Positions 34,563-47,306 of a DNA stretch of 64,000 nt are shown piece after piece; positions within the stretch are counted from its first letter, which is position 1, and every line of letters begins with the position of its first letter. The DNA lies in NCBI GenBank assembly GCA_032358165.1, contig JAALGY010000017.1:2542001-2606000 (forward strand). Reading direction: 5' to 3'. The DNA comes from Diplosphaera chodatii (taxonomy: Eukaryota; Chlorophyta; Trebouxiophyceae; Prasiolales; Stichococcaceae). The position numbers were made by a program, and so were the translations under genes. The notes under the pieces were generated by a model. That model ran no database searches. It worked only from the letters and a program-made list of their open reading frames with translations, and was not told where the DNA came from.

Positions 34563-37500
34563 CTAAACCCTCTGGGGTCGTGATCTTGCCTGCGGAGCGC
34601 CATCCATGGAGATGCCGCTGCCGGTGACTGACAGCCGGGAGGCGTGCGGCAGCTGCTCGGCGGCCGCCGCAGCCGCCGCCAGCGTAATGTGGTCACCCTC
34701 TGGAATCTGCAGCATCTCTGCCAGCTGCTCTGCATGCTCGTCCTCTGATAGGTCGGTGCTGTCGGCCTCTGCAGCCATTTCTGTTGCAAGTGGCAGCTGC
34801 AACACATCATGCCAGGGGCTGGCTGGTGACGACCCAGCATCTAAGGCGACAAAGTTATCGTCATCAGATGCATCGCCACTCAGCAGCGATAGCTCTGCAG
34901 CCGGCTGCAGGTCGACCTCGTCTGCTCCCCCATCTGCTGCAGCATCCGTCGCTGCAACATCTGGGGCTGATCCAGGGTCGCTGCCCTGCAAACATTCGCT
35001 GGCCGCAGACAGCTGCTGCGCCTCAGTTGCTGCAATCGTTGCAGCTTCCGGACCATCCAAAACGTCGCCAGAGTCCGCAGCAGCACCGACAGGTGTGGGG
35101 CAAGCTGCATTGCTGCCTCCTTCTTCCTGCTGCCGCTGGTGGCGAGCTGCCGAGGCCGTCTCCACCGTGTCACCATCCATGCTAACTGGACGTACACACC
35201 CCGCCGCAGCGCCTGAGCCGTCAGGGTCGTACCCATCTGTTGCTGCCGGCAGCCTGCCACCTTCGGCTGACGCCCAGCTGCCGAGGCTGGCAGTGCTGCC
35301 TGCAGTGTCCAGCTCGTGCGCTTGTTGCTGCCCACCAGCTACATCCAGTGACGCGCTGGCAGCAGGCGTCCCGCCCAAGCCGGAAGCCCTGGAAGCTGTG
35401 CTGCCAGCAGGTGTGGTCGTTCTGGTGCCTGGCCTGGTAGCTTGTGCTGCACCTGCCACCGGGAAGTCATCCACGGCATAGGCAGGAGAATCACCATCAA
35501 GCATATCGCTGATGGTGGTGTCCAGCTCAAGTATGTCTGGTGCCGCTGGAGCGCTGCTGCGCACGCTGCCGGGCCTGCTGCCTGCTGCAGAAGGCGTACC
35601 TGCGCTGACAGCACGGCCGCCAGCAACATCCGTGCGCCCGGACGCCGCCTCTAATGGTGCAAATGACGAATCTGAGGCGGCATATGATGCTGCCTCCAAG
35701 TCGACGGACGGCTCCACAGCAGCACCATCGTCCTCAGCGTCTGTGTCCGCCTGATACGCAGCTGCCAAGGCCGCCTCTGCGTCCGAAGCATCGCCGCGAC
35801 TGCAGGCAGTGGACGCGCTGGCCTGGCTGGCGGTTTGCCAGTCAGCGGACTGCCTGCAGATCAGGCAATGGGGGTATTGATTGGTATGGGCAGCCAACAA
35901 CACAGGCGCCAAACCCAAGACGGCCAGGGCATCGTGCGATACCTGTCTGCTGACTGCCGCAGCAGGTGCTTCGCAGGTGAACGCTGCTGTCCTAACAAGC
36001 GAACTTGCTGTAGCGCAGCCACCGCTGGGACACTCGAACGCCCTGCGCCCTGTACGGGTATCGGCGTCCGGGTTATCACATGTTGATCGCATACTGAGCT
36101 GAGCAAGTTCACCAGTGCTGCCGCAAAACCAGTCTCTGGCGCACAGTGACCCCCCTGACAAGACAAGGTGCAACCTTTCGCAGGCTGTTCAGCTGCGCGA
36201 GCAGCGCTGCGTTCTGCGCCAGGTCCTGCGAGTGCCTGGTGCGGGCGGCCTTCGCCTCCGCCGCCGCCTGCCGCCGCAGCTTATCCAGCTGCCCCTGGAA
36301 GAAAGCGCGCTGCCTGTACACAGCATGTGCTGTGAGTAGTCACCATGGCAGCACCACGCCTCACATCGTAGCACACTCCAACAGTGCAAGTTGCAAGACA
36401 CTCTGCAGCTTTATCACTAGGGACGCTGCCTGCATACGCATTCGCGTCGGTGGACCTGATATGAGATAGAAAATCTTTCCCCAGCATGCAGGCCACATTT
36501 GGTTCAAGCCTCGAAGTTGATTCATCAAAGTGCACCTGTCTGCCTCTGCCCTGACGGCTGCAGCAACTGCGGCGTCGCCAACACTTTTGTCGCCGGCAAC
36601 AGCAGCAGGCGCTGTCCTGCCAGTCTCCTTTGCAGCCAGACTGCGGTGCAAAGTCACCACTGCCAACTTCAGCTTTCCTGCATTGTGCGCCGTCTCGAAC
36701 GCCGCCTCGATCCCGGCCTTCAGTTGCCTGCAGCAGGCAAAGGCACCTATGCCAAGCGTTCACACCTTGTGACAGCCGTGCTGTGCCACAGCACGGTTTG
36801 ACATGAGCAGCACAGCAGCACAATGCTTCCTGCGGCCTCACCTGGCATCTGCGGCGGCGGCTGATGTGGCAGCGCGCTCGAGCCGCCGCCTGCTGCTGCG
36901 CTGCCAGCCGTTCGGCCTCCTCTCCCAATCTGGCCTGCGGAGGAGGCGCTGAGAAGAACCCTCAGAGCCCTAAGGACTTGCAAGCAATCGGTGCCTTGCA
37001 TTTGCACTAGCTGTTCTGCTGCCAGAAGGTGACCCGTGGACTATAGTCCTGGCACGCACACTCTGAAAACAGCTGTGACATGGCGTACATCGCTGCTGGC
37101 AGCAGTCATCTGCCAAAGAAAGCCTAGCGTGCACCTCATGGGCAGCCCGCTGATCTGCCTGCTGCTGCACTGACAGTTGCAGGGCCTGGCTGCGGGCCTC
37201 TGCTGCCGCCGCAGCAGCTGCCTCGCTGTCCCGCTTCAGTGCCTGCACACCATCGTCCAGTGCACACCTCAGGCGACGAAGCCGCATTTTGAACGAATGG
37301 GTGCCACTGCTGCTCTGAACTGGCTGAACATGTTGCCACCCGGTGATATTGCAGCAGTGAGCACTCATGCCACAAGGGAAGCGTCAACTTGCGCTGTCAG
37401 CGAGAAGTGAAGTCGTGCTATGTCTGCAGTCACAAACTTATGGCTTTGCGCACCCTGTAGCGTTCCAGCTCGGCCAGCAGCTGTGCCTGGTGCTCGACCT

Positions 37501-40500
37501 CTGTCTCCGCCTGCTTCGTCGCCGCCGCGGCTTCCGTTGCCTTCAGCTGCTGCGCATGCTCTGCAGCGGCGGCATCTGCCGCCTGCACATCACCAATGCA
37601 TCGCGGCACGTGTGAGCCTGCCTCTGCAACTGAGCGGCCAAGTTGCACGATCACCACGGGAGGCATCTTGATAAAAATGCATTTGTGTGGCGCGCCAAGA
37701 GGCTGATGCTACGCTTCGGCTTGCCTGCTGCAGCGAGCCCAGTGCTGTTTGCAGCTCGGCCTGAGTCGCATCTGCCGCCGCCTTCGCAGCCATCGCCGCC
37801 TCCTCGGCCTGCAGCTGCTGCAGCTGCAGCTGATAGGAGCTCGTGGATGCCACCTCGATGATCTGCAATGTAAAAGTACTATGCACCGCTAAGTGCCCCA
37901 GACCAGGAGAAGCAAGAGCGTCTGGACCAAAGATGAAGCACCTGCATGTTGCTGCTAAGGCAACACCATGGTCATCGGAGCAGCTGCCCAGCGCCAGTGA
38001 AGCTTCACGCAGGACTGTATGTGCAAACACACATGGCAAACAGAAGCATCTAGGGAGGGACACACCTGCGCCTCCAGGTCGGCCAGCCGCTGCCGGCGGT
38101 CCTCCAGGGTGGCCCGGGACACCAGCACCTCCTCCGCCCACGGCAGCCTCTCGCCCCTGCAGATGTTTGGCGTGGTGACCAAAGAGTCATGGCACTGTGA
38201 CGGTGGTAAGCCGGCGTGACACTGGCAGCTGGTTGTGTCCATTGCTGGCTGTCACCTACTGCAGCGCACGACGACATGGTCGCAGCTGCTTCTGAAACTG
38301 CCTGCTGACTGTGGCGAGCTGGGCAACAGGTTTCACCCCAGGGCAGCGCGGGCGGGGTCCCTGTCCTTGACGTCCATGACAAAAGCGCTGCCGTCCACCG
38401 CTGCCACAAATAGTGTGGCGTCGTCAGCGCTCAGTGCCAGGCGCGTGATGGCCGTGCCGCAGCATCGCAGCTCCTGTGCAGCCATGAAGAAATTGCTGGC
38501 ACTCACACACATGATGTTGTGGAACTGTGATCATCTATTCATCCTTTGCCATGCATCGAGCAAGTACAAAGGTGGTGCCGCACCTGACTCTGGCCCGCTG
38601 TAAGCGGCAGCCTGTATGCCCTCACTGAGCCATTCTCGGTCCCTGCAAACAGTGCTCTCGCACCGCTGCCTGCATGCCGGAGGCAAAGTGTCAGCACATG
38701 AATAGCGGCCGGTGTCAGCAAGGCCACAGTTGTCAAGTCCAGGATGGCGTCTTGTTGCAATACCGCAGGCACGCCATCCTCGATTTCAGGGCGTGACCCT
38801 GTGTGCTGGCACCTGACGGCAGCGCCAGGCAGGTGATGGGGACGTCCGCTCGGAACTCGTCCACCAGCTGCAGCTGCGGCGTGCCGGCGTCCGCCAGCAG
38901 CGTCAGCCGCCCGTCCGAGCCGGCGACATAGATGGTGCGGCCGTCGGGGGACGTCGCCACCGCCACAGCCGCCACAGATGCCGCCGGCGGCACGGCCTGG
39001 GGACGGCGTGGGGTTTGAGAATGAGGCATAACAAGGCATAACAGTCAGTCATGAACCGGCAGCAGCACTCACAGAGGTTGGTACCACACAAGCGTCGAGC
39101 TGCCTCCGCCAAGTGCACGCCTTGGGATCGACGTGTCTTGCAGATCAGCATGCACAGGGGATGCGGTGCATGCAGCTGCAGCGCCATGCCTGCAACGTGA
39201 AGTCCTTGAGGCGCGCCAGCCCCGCCACGCGCCACTGGAACACGGCGCCGTCGGCGCCGCACGTCAGCAGCATGGTGTCGTCGGGGGACCACCACAGGCT
39301 GCGCACCTTGGCTGCGTGCGCCCTGCACATCTTAGAACCCACACTCTGTGAGGTGCACAGGCACAGGATAGACATCCCTGTTGTGCCAATGCCACCATAT
39401 CTTGTGGCGTCCTGGCATCACAGCACGGTCGGCACCTGATGACGCCCAGGCTTTCGCAGGTGTAGGTGGCGTGCAGCTGCACGGTGGTGCCGTTGAGGGC
39501 GGCAAAGTGCTGACCGCCGTGCGAGAAGCGCGCCTCCTTGCACCCCTTGATGCCGAACTCCTTCAGCACCCTGCATCACAAGCAGCAGGTGTTGCCGCCA
39601 CTTGAATCAGCACTGAGAAAGACAGGGACTACAGGACATGCCAGCATGCACACAAATCGTTGAACACAGCGACCTGAAGATCATACGTGTTCTGCGTGAA
39701 TGCTCGCTACAGCCACCGATGCTTACTTCAGCTCGTCCTCCAGCACGGTGTACAGGCGCAGCCTGTCCTGGAAGCCCGCCAGCAGGAGGCCCGCACCCGG
39801 GTGCACCGCCACGCAGTGCAGCTCCTCCACAAAGTTGGCGGCCTCCAGCTCCAGGGTCCTGCGGGTGTGCGTGCCCTGGCTCAATCTCTTGCACACTTTA
39901 CACCAGCCACTGCCGCAGACGCTGGCAAGCGGTATGCTGTATTGAGGCCCTAGAGTCACCTACACCACACCTTACCTCCGTCCTAGCAGATAAATGGTGC
40001 AAGAAGCAGATGTTCCCACTCTGGAGCAATGGGCCAGATGCGCCATAGAGCATGATGGGCCGCCAGTGAGGAAGTCTCTGCTTGGCTGCCGTCCATCATA
40101 CAGCAACCAACACGGTACCTTTCGGACGCAAGTGAACACTTACCTGTCTGCGTGGTTCCACAGGCGGACGGCATGGTCGGCGCCAACCGTCGCCACCAGC
40201 GGCCGCCGCACCGCGCAGGCCACCCCGGTGACCGCCCCCGCATGCATCGCCGGCAGCACCTCCGCGAAGCTGTCCTCGTCAGCCTGCCAGCCCAGTTTCT
40301 GAAGCTGTTGCAAACTGCTTCCAGGTGGACGCCCACCGACCGTACTGCTGGTAGCAACCGTGGGAACGAACGGCCCCAAGGCTGGCATTGTTCAGTAGCC
40401 ATCCTCAGCTAGCGCACTGGCGCTGCACACTGGAATGGTATAATTGAGGGTTCAGTGTGCACTCGCGCCTGCAGGGCGTCGAGGCGCCCGATGTCCAGGG

Positions 40501-42802
40501 ACAGCAGCCGCGCCGAGGTCAGCGCCACCAGCAGCAGGTCCTCGCCGGGGCTGGCGGCCAGCGCCACGACCGCCCCCGCCAGCGCAGCATGCGCCTGCAG
40601 GTGGGCTGTCCTCGAGGGCCATCAGCTTCTCACTTGGCGGTGACCATCCCGACACCAACGTCATCAGGAGACATGTATGCCATGTATCTTGCTGTCGTTC
40701 CCTTCAGTGTCTCAGCTGCACGTTCTGTCAAGTGACAGCAACAGCAGCTCCTGATGCGACTGCAGGCAGGAGGTTGCTCAGCTGCCTGCTGACCAAATGC
40801 TTCAAGGCTGTGCTTGGGTGCCGCACCTGGGGCAGGCGGAAGGTGCGACCGCGGCTCATCGACCCCTCCTGGTCCCGCTCCAAGATGACCACCGCGCCGT
40901 CTGCCGTGCCCGCAATGACGACCTGCACGTGTCCCCAGATGAACAGTCGCACGGTTCTATTCTTCAGCTGGGGGCCCCTGCAGCTCCACATACAGTGGGG
41001 CTGACGGCAGCAGCACCACCTCAGCAGTGGCTGTGTCAGACGGTGGCCACCAGCAGCTGTGCCAGCCGAGCTGCTGCCCTGTAGGACTACGGCTCGCCTT
41101 GGTCAGCGGCAGCAGGCAGGTGATGGGCGCGCCGCCGTCGGCTGGGATGACGCCGCGGTAGTCCATGTGCTCCAGCAGCAGCACCTCCCCGCCCGCCGCC
41201 GCCACCAGGCTGCTGCCCTTCTCCACCCCTGCAGTGAATCCGCCAGTGAATCCACCAGCAGGGGCTCCCCTCTGCAGGCCCACGCCCTACCTCGTGGATG
41301 CACACGTTGCGAGGCCAGGGGTTCCTAGAGTCATGTATTGCTGCTGTGGGCAAGCGGCACCTTCAGCATGGCAGGTGAACGGCTGGCCCTCCCGCTTGCC
41401 CAGTGTTGAGGGCTGCAGCTTGAGGTTGCCGTCCCCGCCCTTAAGCAACCTATCGTCAAGGCCAGCACGAGGTGAAATTTTAAGCTGCGATCGCACATCA
41501 TGGTGCAGCTCTTGCTCGCACGCCTGCTTTGGTGTGGCAACTCATTGCACCGCCATGTGTTCGTGCACTCAGCGTTGCAACACATGCCTCAGCCATGACG
41601 GCGGGCCGCACCTGCAGACGTGTGCGCCGACTGCAGTGAGGACCAGGGGGCTGGCCTCTGTGCCGCTGCCGCAGCCGCGGGCGAACAGCACATGCGAGAC
41701 CGTCGCACCCACGCCGTGCGGCGCGCCCTGCAGCGAGCAATTGTGTCAGCAGCTTAGCAGGTTGTAAACAAGACAAATGGCTCGGGCCACAGGCTCGGCT
41801 GCAGCTGGTGCGGAAGAATGGCAATGGTAAGACACGGGCCATATCTTGCAGGTGGTTTCTCTTGTTCTGCTCATCTTGCCTGCGTGGGCCGGTACATCCC
41901 ACACAGCTTGGATTTCTCCCAGAGCCACAGGGCGAGGGGCCAGTCCGGCCCGCCCCCCTGGACCGCCAGGTACCGCCCATCCGGGCTGAAGTCCATGCTC
42001 ACCCACTCCTGCACCAGTGGTTAATAACCCTTGTCACCATGCGCGGCTGGATGTCCAGCTTGGAAACGCATACGCGCACATATACCGGCAAGCCTGAGCA
42101 GGACGTGCAAGTGATAGGACAGGCCCCGGTGGGCACTTAAAACGCTGCCAGCGGGCCAGCTTGCGGCCAGCTGCATGCGCACCTTGGCGCCGCCCTCCTG
42201 CGGCATCAGGACCTTGCGCTTCTTCAGGATCGCCAGGTCGTAGATGGTGACGGTGCCTTTGTTGGCAGGGCCCTGCTCCGCGACGGCCAGCCACCGCCGG
42301 TTGGGGCTGACCGCCAGGCACGTCGTGCCCCTGCTGTCTGCCGCCAGCGTGATGAAGCGCTGTGCAGGAACCAGGGCACGTGTGAACAGATTGACTGGGT
42401 TTTCGTTTAATGCAAAAGATCCCTCCTGGAGCCAGTGCCACTCTGCCGTCGCCAATGCAGAGGTGTGCCAAGATCGGCACCTGAGTGCGCGCCTCCATGG
42501 CGTGCAGCACGATGCAGTTGCCGGCCACGAACAGCACCACGCCATCGTCCAGCACATGTACGCCATCCCTGACGTCCACCCGCAGGCCAAAGACGTGCCT
42601 GCGGCCAGTGGGCGCATTATGTCACCTCGACGGCGTACAACAACTGTTACACAAGCAGCAGGTGCGCAGCATAAGGACTTGCCAGCATGTGCCCTTGGCT
42701 ATTCTTGTGGGCATCGATGCGGCCGAGTGCTACCTACAGCATGGTGCAGCCAGCTTGGCATTGAATGACGCACCTCGGCACCAGCGCCGCTGCCGTCGAC
42801 AT
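34563..42802 (-). CDS. CFAP57: cilia- and flagella-associated protein 57 (CFAP57/WDR65)
   Basis: Axonemal protein of motile cilia with WD40 propellers followed by a long coiled coil. Start ATG 42800-42802 gives MSTAAALVP, joined in phase 2 to the exon starting near 42597: RHVFGLRVDVRDGVHVLDDG, as in CFAP57 of other species. About 13 WD40 exons follow, including TCLAVSPNRRWLAVAEQG with VTIYDLAILKKRKVL (about 42190-42330), EWVSMDFSPDGRYLAVQGG (about 41930-42005), GVACAVRRPLVATVGADHAV (about 40170-40230), FGIKGCKEARFSHGGQHFAA (about 39490-39555), VRSLWWSPDDTMLLTCGADG (about 39250-39310) and VAVATSPDGRTIYVAGSDG (about 38900-38965). Coiled-coil exons lie at about 38157-36175, e.g. LEDRRQRLADLEAQV, AQLLAELERYR and LAQNAALLAQLNSLRK. 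The last long exon (about 35853-34563, TAG 34563-34565) encodes roughly 430 Ala/Ser/Asp-rich, low-complexity residues. That tail is far longer than in animal CFAP57. Its presence implies flagella or retained ciliary genes. Confidence 0.93.
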
Positions 42803-43097
42803 ATCTTCACATGAATCTTGTTCAGACGCGAAATCGCCCTGGCTGTTTAGAATGACGCCCTCGAAGTGTTGATTTTGTGTCGCTGGGGTGGCGCGCTCGC
42901 TGGTTACGTGAGGGACTTCACACTGGGCAGGGCGGGACTACACTTGCAGGCCAGCCGGCTCGTGCTGCTGCCGAGAGCTGCTCATCTCAGCGCTGGCAGA
43001 CTGACAGACAGCCAATCTGCATTCGTCAAAGCAACTAGGAGTGCTTGTCAGTTGCCGTGCGCGGATCACCAGCGCTTTGCTCGACATCCTGTCGGCG
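42803..43097. promoter_or_regulatory. divergent promoter region CFAP57/TAD3
   Basis: 295 bp between the start codons of a ciliary gene and a tRNA-editing gene. No obvious TATA box or palindrome is seen. Confidence 0.45.
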
Positions 43098-46000
43098 ATG
43101 CGCTATGGCGTGCCAGAGCGCATTGCCGCTTTCGATGATCCTGGTATGCTCAACAATGCCTTGTATAGGTCGCTTTGTGATCGAACCCTTGAACGGATCC
43201 TTGTCGGTGCTTTGTGTGCTTCAAGGCTGTCTGCATGTTGCTTGGATTTGCTCAGCCTGGCCATGACATCTTGGTATCTGCCTGCAGAGCTGGAGCTTGT
43301 GGACATGTGGGCAGCATTTATTGAGCCCCGCATGGCCACCGAGATGGTAAGACCAAGGGCTGACTGTCACACTATGCCAAAATGTGGATGAATGTGGAGC
43401 GCCGGCGCAATAACATACATCAGACGCCATCTGCACTTTCAAATGGTAACTGTTGCTAAGGTGTAACACAGATGCGCGTGCTGGGCGAGGCAGCGCCGCT
43501 GACAGGACAACAGCACCTGAAGCGCATCAGGTGCGGCAGCTGTGCGTTTTTCTGCAGGTGATCAAGGTGCAGTCCATTGGCTTCTGTTTTGCCGGAATGG
43601 CAGCGCGCACAGCTCATATGTGGCTCATGAATCGGTCATCGTTGCTGCAGGAAGCTGGATGGCAAGGGCGGGCAGCTACAGATCTTATTGTGTCCCGCAA
43701 TGTGCGATGGCCCTGCACGGGCGGCCGCCGGTGGGGCGAACGACCAGTCAGCAGGCCCATCGCTGGAGCGCCTGGGGCTTGCGTCCGCTCCGGGCACGCC
43801 GGTCGCAACAGCGCAGCAGGCGGCCGCCGCCAATGCGTCAGCGGCGGACAGCTCAGCGGCTGCCGGGGCGGTGGACGGTGGCAGCGAGGCACAGCTGGCG
43901 GCGCTGGCGGCGATGCCGCCTGCTGTCGCGGGCATCGTGCGAGAGCACCGCCTGGCACCTGTGCCTGCGCAGGTGGACTGCTTTGGCATGTTGCTTATTT
44001 GCATGCACACTGGTGAGCTTGCATGCCTGGTGATCCGAGGCTGTGCCCTCCTGCTGATGGCTGTGCAGCTACAAGGCAGCACAGCACAGGCTGTTGCGTG
44101 GCTGTGCTGCGTTGATGTGGTGTTGCTAGCCCTCAGCATGCAAGATGTGCCTCACGGCAGGCCAAAAATGCAAGGCCTTTCAGGCATCACCTGACGGCTG
44201 GGCGCACGCCATGGTCGGCTGACGCGGCTTCGGCCGGGGTGCAGGTGCCGAGGCATGCGCCCGCCAGCAGGGCGCAGTGGGCGCAGTGGTGCGCGCTGTG
44301 GCCCCTCGCCTGGCGCCCTCCGGAGCATGCACGCCTCGAGGTGACGAGCCCCGAGGCGTCATGAGTCATCACCATGACAACAGCCAAAACTTCGTGCCAA
44401 GACTCTCTCCGCGCTTGATGGCATGCCTGCATCGCTCAGACGATGCGTCCTCACCCTGAGCGTGCGCCGAGTTGCAAAGCTGCCTGCATGATGCTCAGAG
44501 CTGGCGTGGCACCCGTGCAGGGGGATGTAGTGCCGCTGACGGACGAGGCGCGCCGGGCCATGGCCGCCGGCATGGATGCGGCGCTGGCGGTGGCGGCGGA
44601 GGCGGAGGCGCGCGGGCAGGCGGGCAACGGCTGCGTGATTGTGGACCCCGGCACCGGAGAGGTCGTCGCTTCAGGCGGCGACAACAGCGTGGCGCACCCC
44701 CTGAAGTGAGCTGATTCATACTGGGGTACATATACATGTGCTCCACATGCCCGTCGGTTCATTCTATGAAAGCGAACCCAGATGTGTCTGGTGGCCGGTG
44801 CAGAGCAACCGACAGGCGACCGCATATGTTTGCACAGGCTGGTGGCTGATGTCACTCTCTCACGCTGCATTCGCCGCTGCGCTCCCACAGGCACGCGGTG
44901 ATGGTGGCGATTGATGCGATGGGGCGGCGGGACCTGCAGCTGTGGCCCGACTGGTACCAGGGCGTGCACTGGCACCGCCACCGCGGCAGCGACGGTGCGT
45001 AGTTGGCACACGCGAGCTGCCTCTGCATCCGTGTTCAGGCAGCGAGTGGACGTCCTCGTTGGTGCCTGGTTACTGCAATGCCAGTGCTCGGCCTCTGCTC
45101 TGTCTTGGGTGTGCTCCAGCAGCATCCGCAGTGGCCGAGTGCCTCTGAGGCCCAGTCGCCCTGATTGTGGACATGTCTGCACGGCTTCCCACCAGTGCAT
45201 CACAAGCGCAACATTGATCTTCGTCATGCTGCAGCGTCAGCGTCCGAGGAGCTGCCCCACAAGCGGCGGCGGCTGAGCGTGGACGCCGGCGGTTCCCGGT
45301 GCGCCTCGCCCGCCGCAGACGCCACATCAGCGCAGCCCGCGTCAGCGCAGCCTGCGTCAGCCCGGCAGGCGTCTGCCGACGCAGCAAGGGCGCAGCAGCA
45401 GCAGCAGCAGCAGCAGGCGCCAGCGGGAGCGCAGCAGCCTCAGGCGCGCGGGGGGCCGTCCGACTGTCAAACACCAGCTGCGGGCACGCAGTGTGGCCCC
45501 GCATGCCCTGGCGGTCTGCCCCAGGCGTCAGCGCCGCCGCTGTCGACACCGTCGGCACAGGAAGCAAGGGCGTCAGCCCCAAACAGGGACTTGCCGCAGC
45601 AGAATGGCGTGCCACAGCAGAATGGCATCACCAGGCCAGCAGCAGCGACAGCTGCTGCTCAGTCCACGGCTCAGTCGTGCGAGCCTCAGGTGCGAAGCAG
45701 CGGCAGCGATGGCAGCGGCGGCAGCGGCCAGGCGGCTCGTCCGGTAGTGGCCGGCAAGAAGCGGAGCGGCAGCGCCGGCAGCACCATCCCCCTCGCACAG
45801 CAGAAGCCATACCTGTGCACCGGCTTCGACTGCTATGTTGTGCAGGTGCTCCTGCCTCACAATACATTCCAGCCACACGCATGTGTGTTGCAGTACTACC
45901 GGCTGCTTTTTGTGACAACAGAGTCTTGCGCCACTTCCAGTGGCATGTGTCACAGCCAGCTGCATCGCCCCCTGCCTCTCATCAGTGGGTCTGCTGCATC

Positions 46001-46426
46001 GCGCAGGAGCCGTGCGCGATGTGCGCGATGGCGCTGGTGCACTCGCGGCTGCGGCGGGTGGTGTTCTGCCACCCCGTCCTCGCCGCCGGCGCGATCGCCA
46101 GCCGCTACCGCCTGCACGGCGAGCGCAGCCTCAACCACCGGTGCGCGGTGTGGACAGCCCCAGCTATGTCCCAAGTTTGCAACTGTGCAGTTGACTCCCG
46201 AAATGTATGTGTGTATAGGAATAGGACGATGTTGATGGGTAGTGTGGCTAGGTGCTCTTCAAGCATGAGCAGTTGCGGAAAAGCGAACACAAAAATCCAA
46301 TTCTTTTTCGTTTTCCCTTTCAGATACCAGGTGTACCGGCTTCCACTAGCTGAGGACACCTCCAAACTTACAGACATGCAGACAGCGTCTGCCACTGGTG
46401 CCGCCAATGGTGTTGTGCAAACATGA
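43098..46426 (+). CDS. TAD3: tRNA-specific adenosine deaminase subunit TAD3 (ADAT3)
   Basis: Non-catalytic partner of TAD2 in the enzyme that turns adenosine 34 into inosine at the tRNA wobble position. Ten exons fit with consistent phases: 43098-43143, 43288-43346, 43472-43530, 43651-43972, 44245-44340, 44521-44705, 44891-44994, 45235-45845, 46007-46140 and 46324-46426, giving about 572 residues. The N-terminal domain has ELVDMWAAFIEPRMATEM, then GQQHLKRIR and QLQILLCPAM, then LAPVPAQVPRHAPASRAQW, all matching ADAT3. The deaminase domain has GCVIVDPGTGEVVASGGDNS, then HPLKHAVMVAIDAMG. The motif is HAV (44892-44900), not HAE; loss of the catalytic Glu is the known mark of TAD3. PYLCTGFDCYV and EPCAMCAMALVHSRLRRVVF supply the PCxxC zinc ligands, followed by RLHGERSLNHRYQVYRL. 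Between the HAV exon and the LCTGFD block, exon 8 inserts well over 150 Ala/Gln/Ser-rich residues. Confidence 0.94.
45391..45415 (+). repeat. CAG triplet run in TAD3 exon 8
   Basis: An uninterrupted run of CAG codons encodes about eight Gln residues within the low-complexity insertion of the deaminase domain. Just upstream (about 45330-45370) a 15-bp unit of the GCGTCAGCGCAGCCT type is repeated, giving a QPASA pattern. Confidence 0.85.
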
Positions 46427-47306
46427 GGCAGCTGCTTGTTGTAATTTAGAAAAGACAGAGGGAATGGAAAATATATGAACAATTGGCTTTCGCAGTAGCG
46501 AGACGCGAGTTTGGCCCTACGGCTGTGATGCTGTGAAAGGGCAGAGCTAGGTAGGGAATGCTTTAGTCCGTGCCGTAATCTACTCCCGCTTGTGCGTAAA
46601 TGCACCAGTAGCATGGTACTTAGGCAACTTCGCCCTGTTGTGTCCAAATGCTGCCAAGCTGATGTCAGATGCATTTTAGACGTCCGCAAGCATCTGTGCG
46701 AAATTTCAGCGCGAGTGGCATGCCTGCTGCAGCCGCATCACGCTGACAACTTCTGATCGAAGTCGGATGCTGGTTTCTGATGCCAGCCCCCGTCATTGAA
46801 ATAAAAACTTTACTTCGGTACCTTTCTAATGTGACATAATCCACACCCGAACCTACAACGCCGCGCCGCGCCTCGTTCGCGGTGCTTCAGGCCGCGCAAG
46901 CACTTGCCAAGGGTCATCGTTGTCAAAGTAAGGCACACATTGCTGGACGACGCCTTTGCTTTGCGCTACGCTTAGGCAGTGGTTCCGGAAATTCTGTCAC
47001 CTCTACTCGGTCCGGTAAACACATGAGTTTGGCCCCCCCCTACAGGGGGGGACAAACTAAAACTCCTTCCAGGTAGCTAGGAATCTGGTTTGCCGATCAA
47101 TCCGTGGACGGCGTCAGACAAAGCTGGTGTTCTCGCAACTTTGACGTGCACCTACCTTCCCCTCCCTCTCCCCCTCTCTCTTCCCTCGTTCGCTCTCTAC
47201 AACTCAATTTCGACAGTCTGTTGAAGCGTTTTGATACGATGCTGCGCAGCATGTCCTGACACAAGCACACTCACGCGTCAGCAAAAAAGTGGGACCCGGA
47301 TCAGCA
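46427..47306. other. intergenic region TAD3 to RING gene, with hairpin and pyrimidine-rich leader
   Basis: 880 bp without a protein-like frame. TGTAA at 46440-46444, 14 nt after the TAD3 stop, may be its poly(A) signal, though unusually close. A strong hairpin lies at 47027-47058. Just before the next gene, about 47155-47205 is a long C/T-rich tract (CCCTCCCTCTCCCCCTCTCT and more), typical of a promoter-proximal or 5' UTR pyrimidine tract. Confidence 0.6.
47027..47058. repeat. inverted repeat with C-tract/G-tract stem
   Basis: The left arm GTTTGGCCCCCCC pairs with the right arm GGGGGGGACAAAC, 12 of 13 positions matching, around a short loop containing CTACA. Outer GAG/CTC and TTT/AAA blocks extend the symmetry with a small bulge. 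Nothing comparable occurs elsewhere in the window. Confidence 0.85.

Noticed and set aside
34606..35481. 291-codon plus-strand open frame.
   Set aside because: Mirror of the Ala/Ser/Asp-rich CFAP57 tail exon; long open frames on both strands are expected in such low-complexity GC-rich DNA.
44891..44905. HAV instead of HAE in the deaminase suggested an inactivated enzyme.
   Set aside because: TAD3/ADAT3 subunits characteristically have Val there; the catalytic partner is TAD2.
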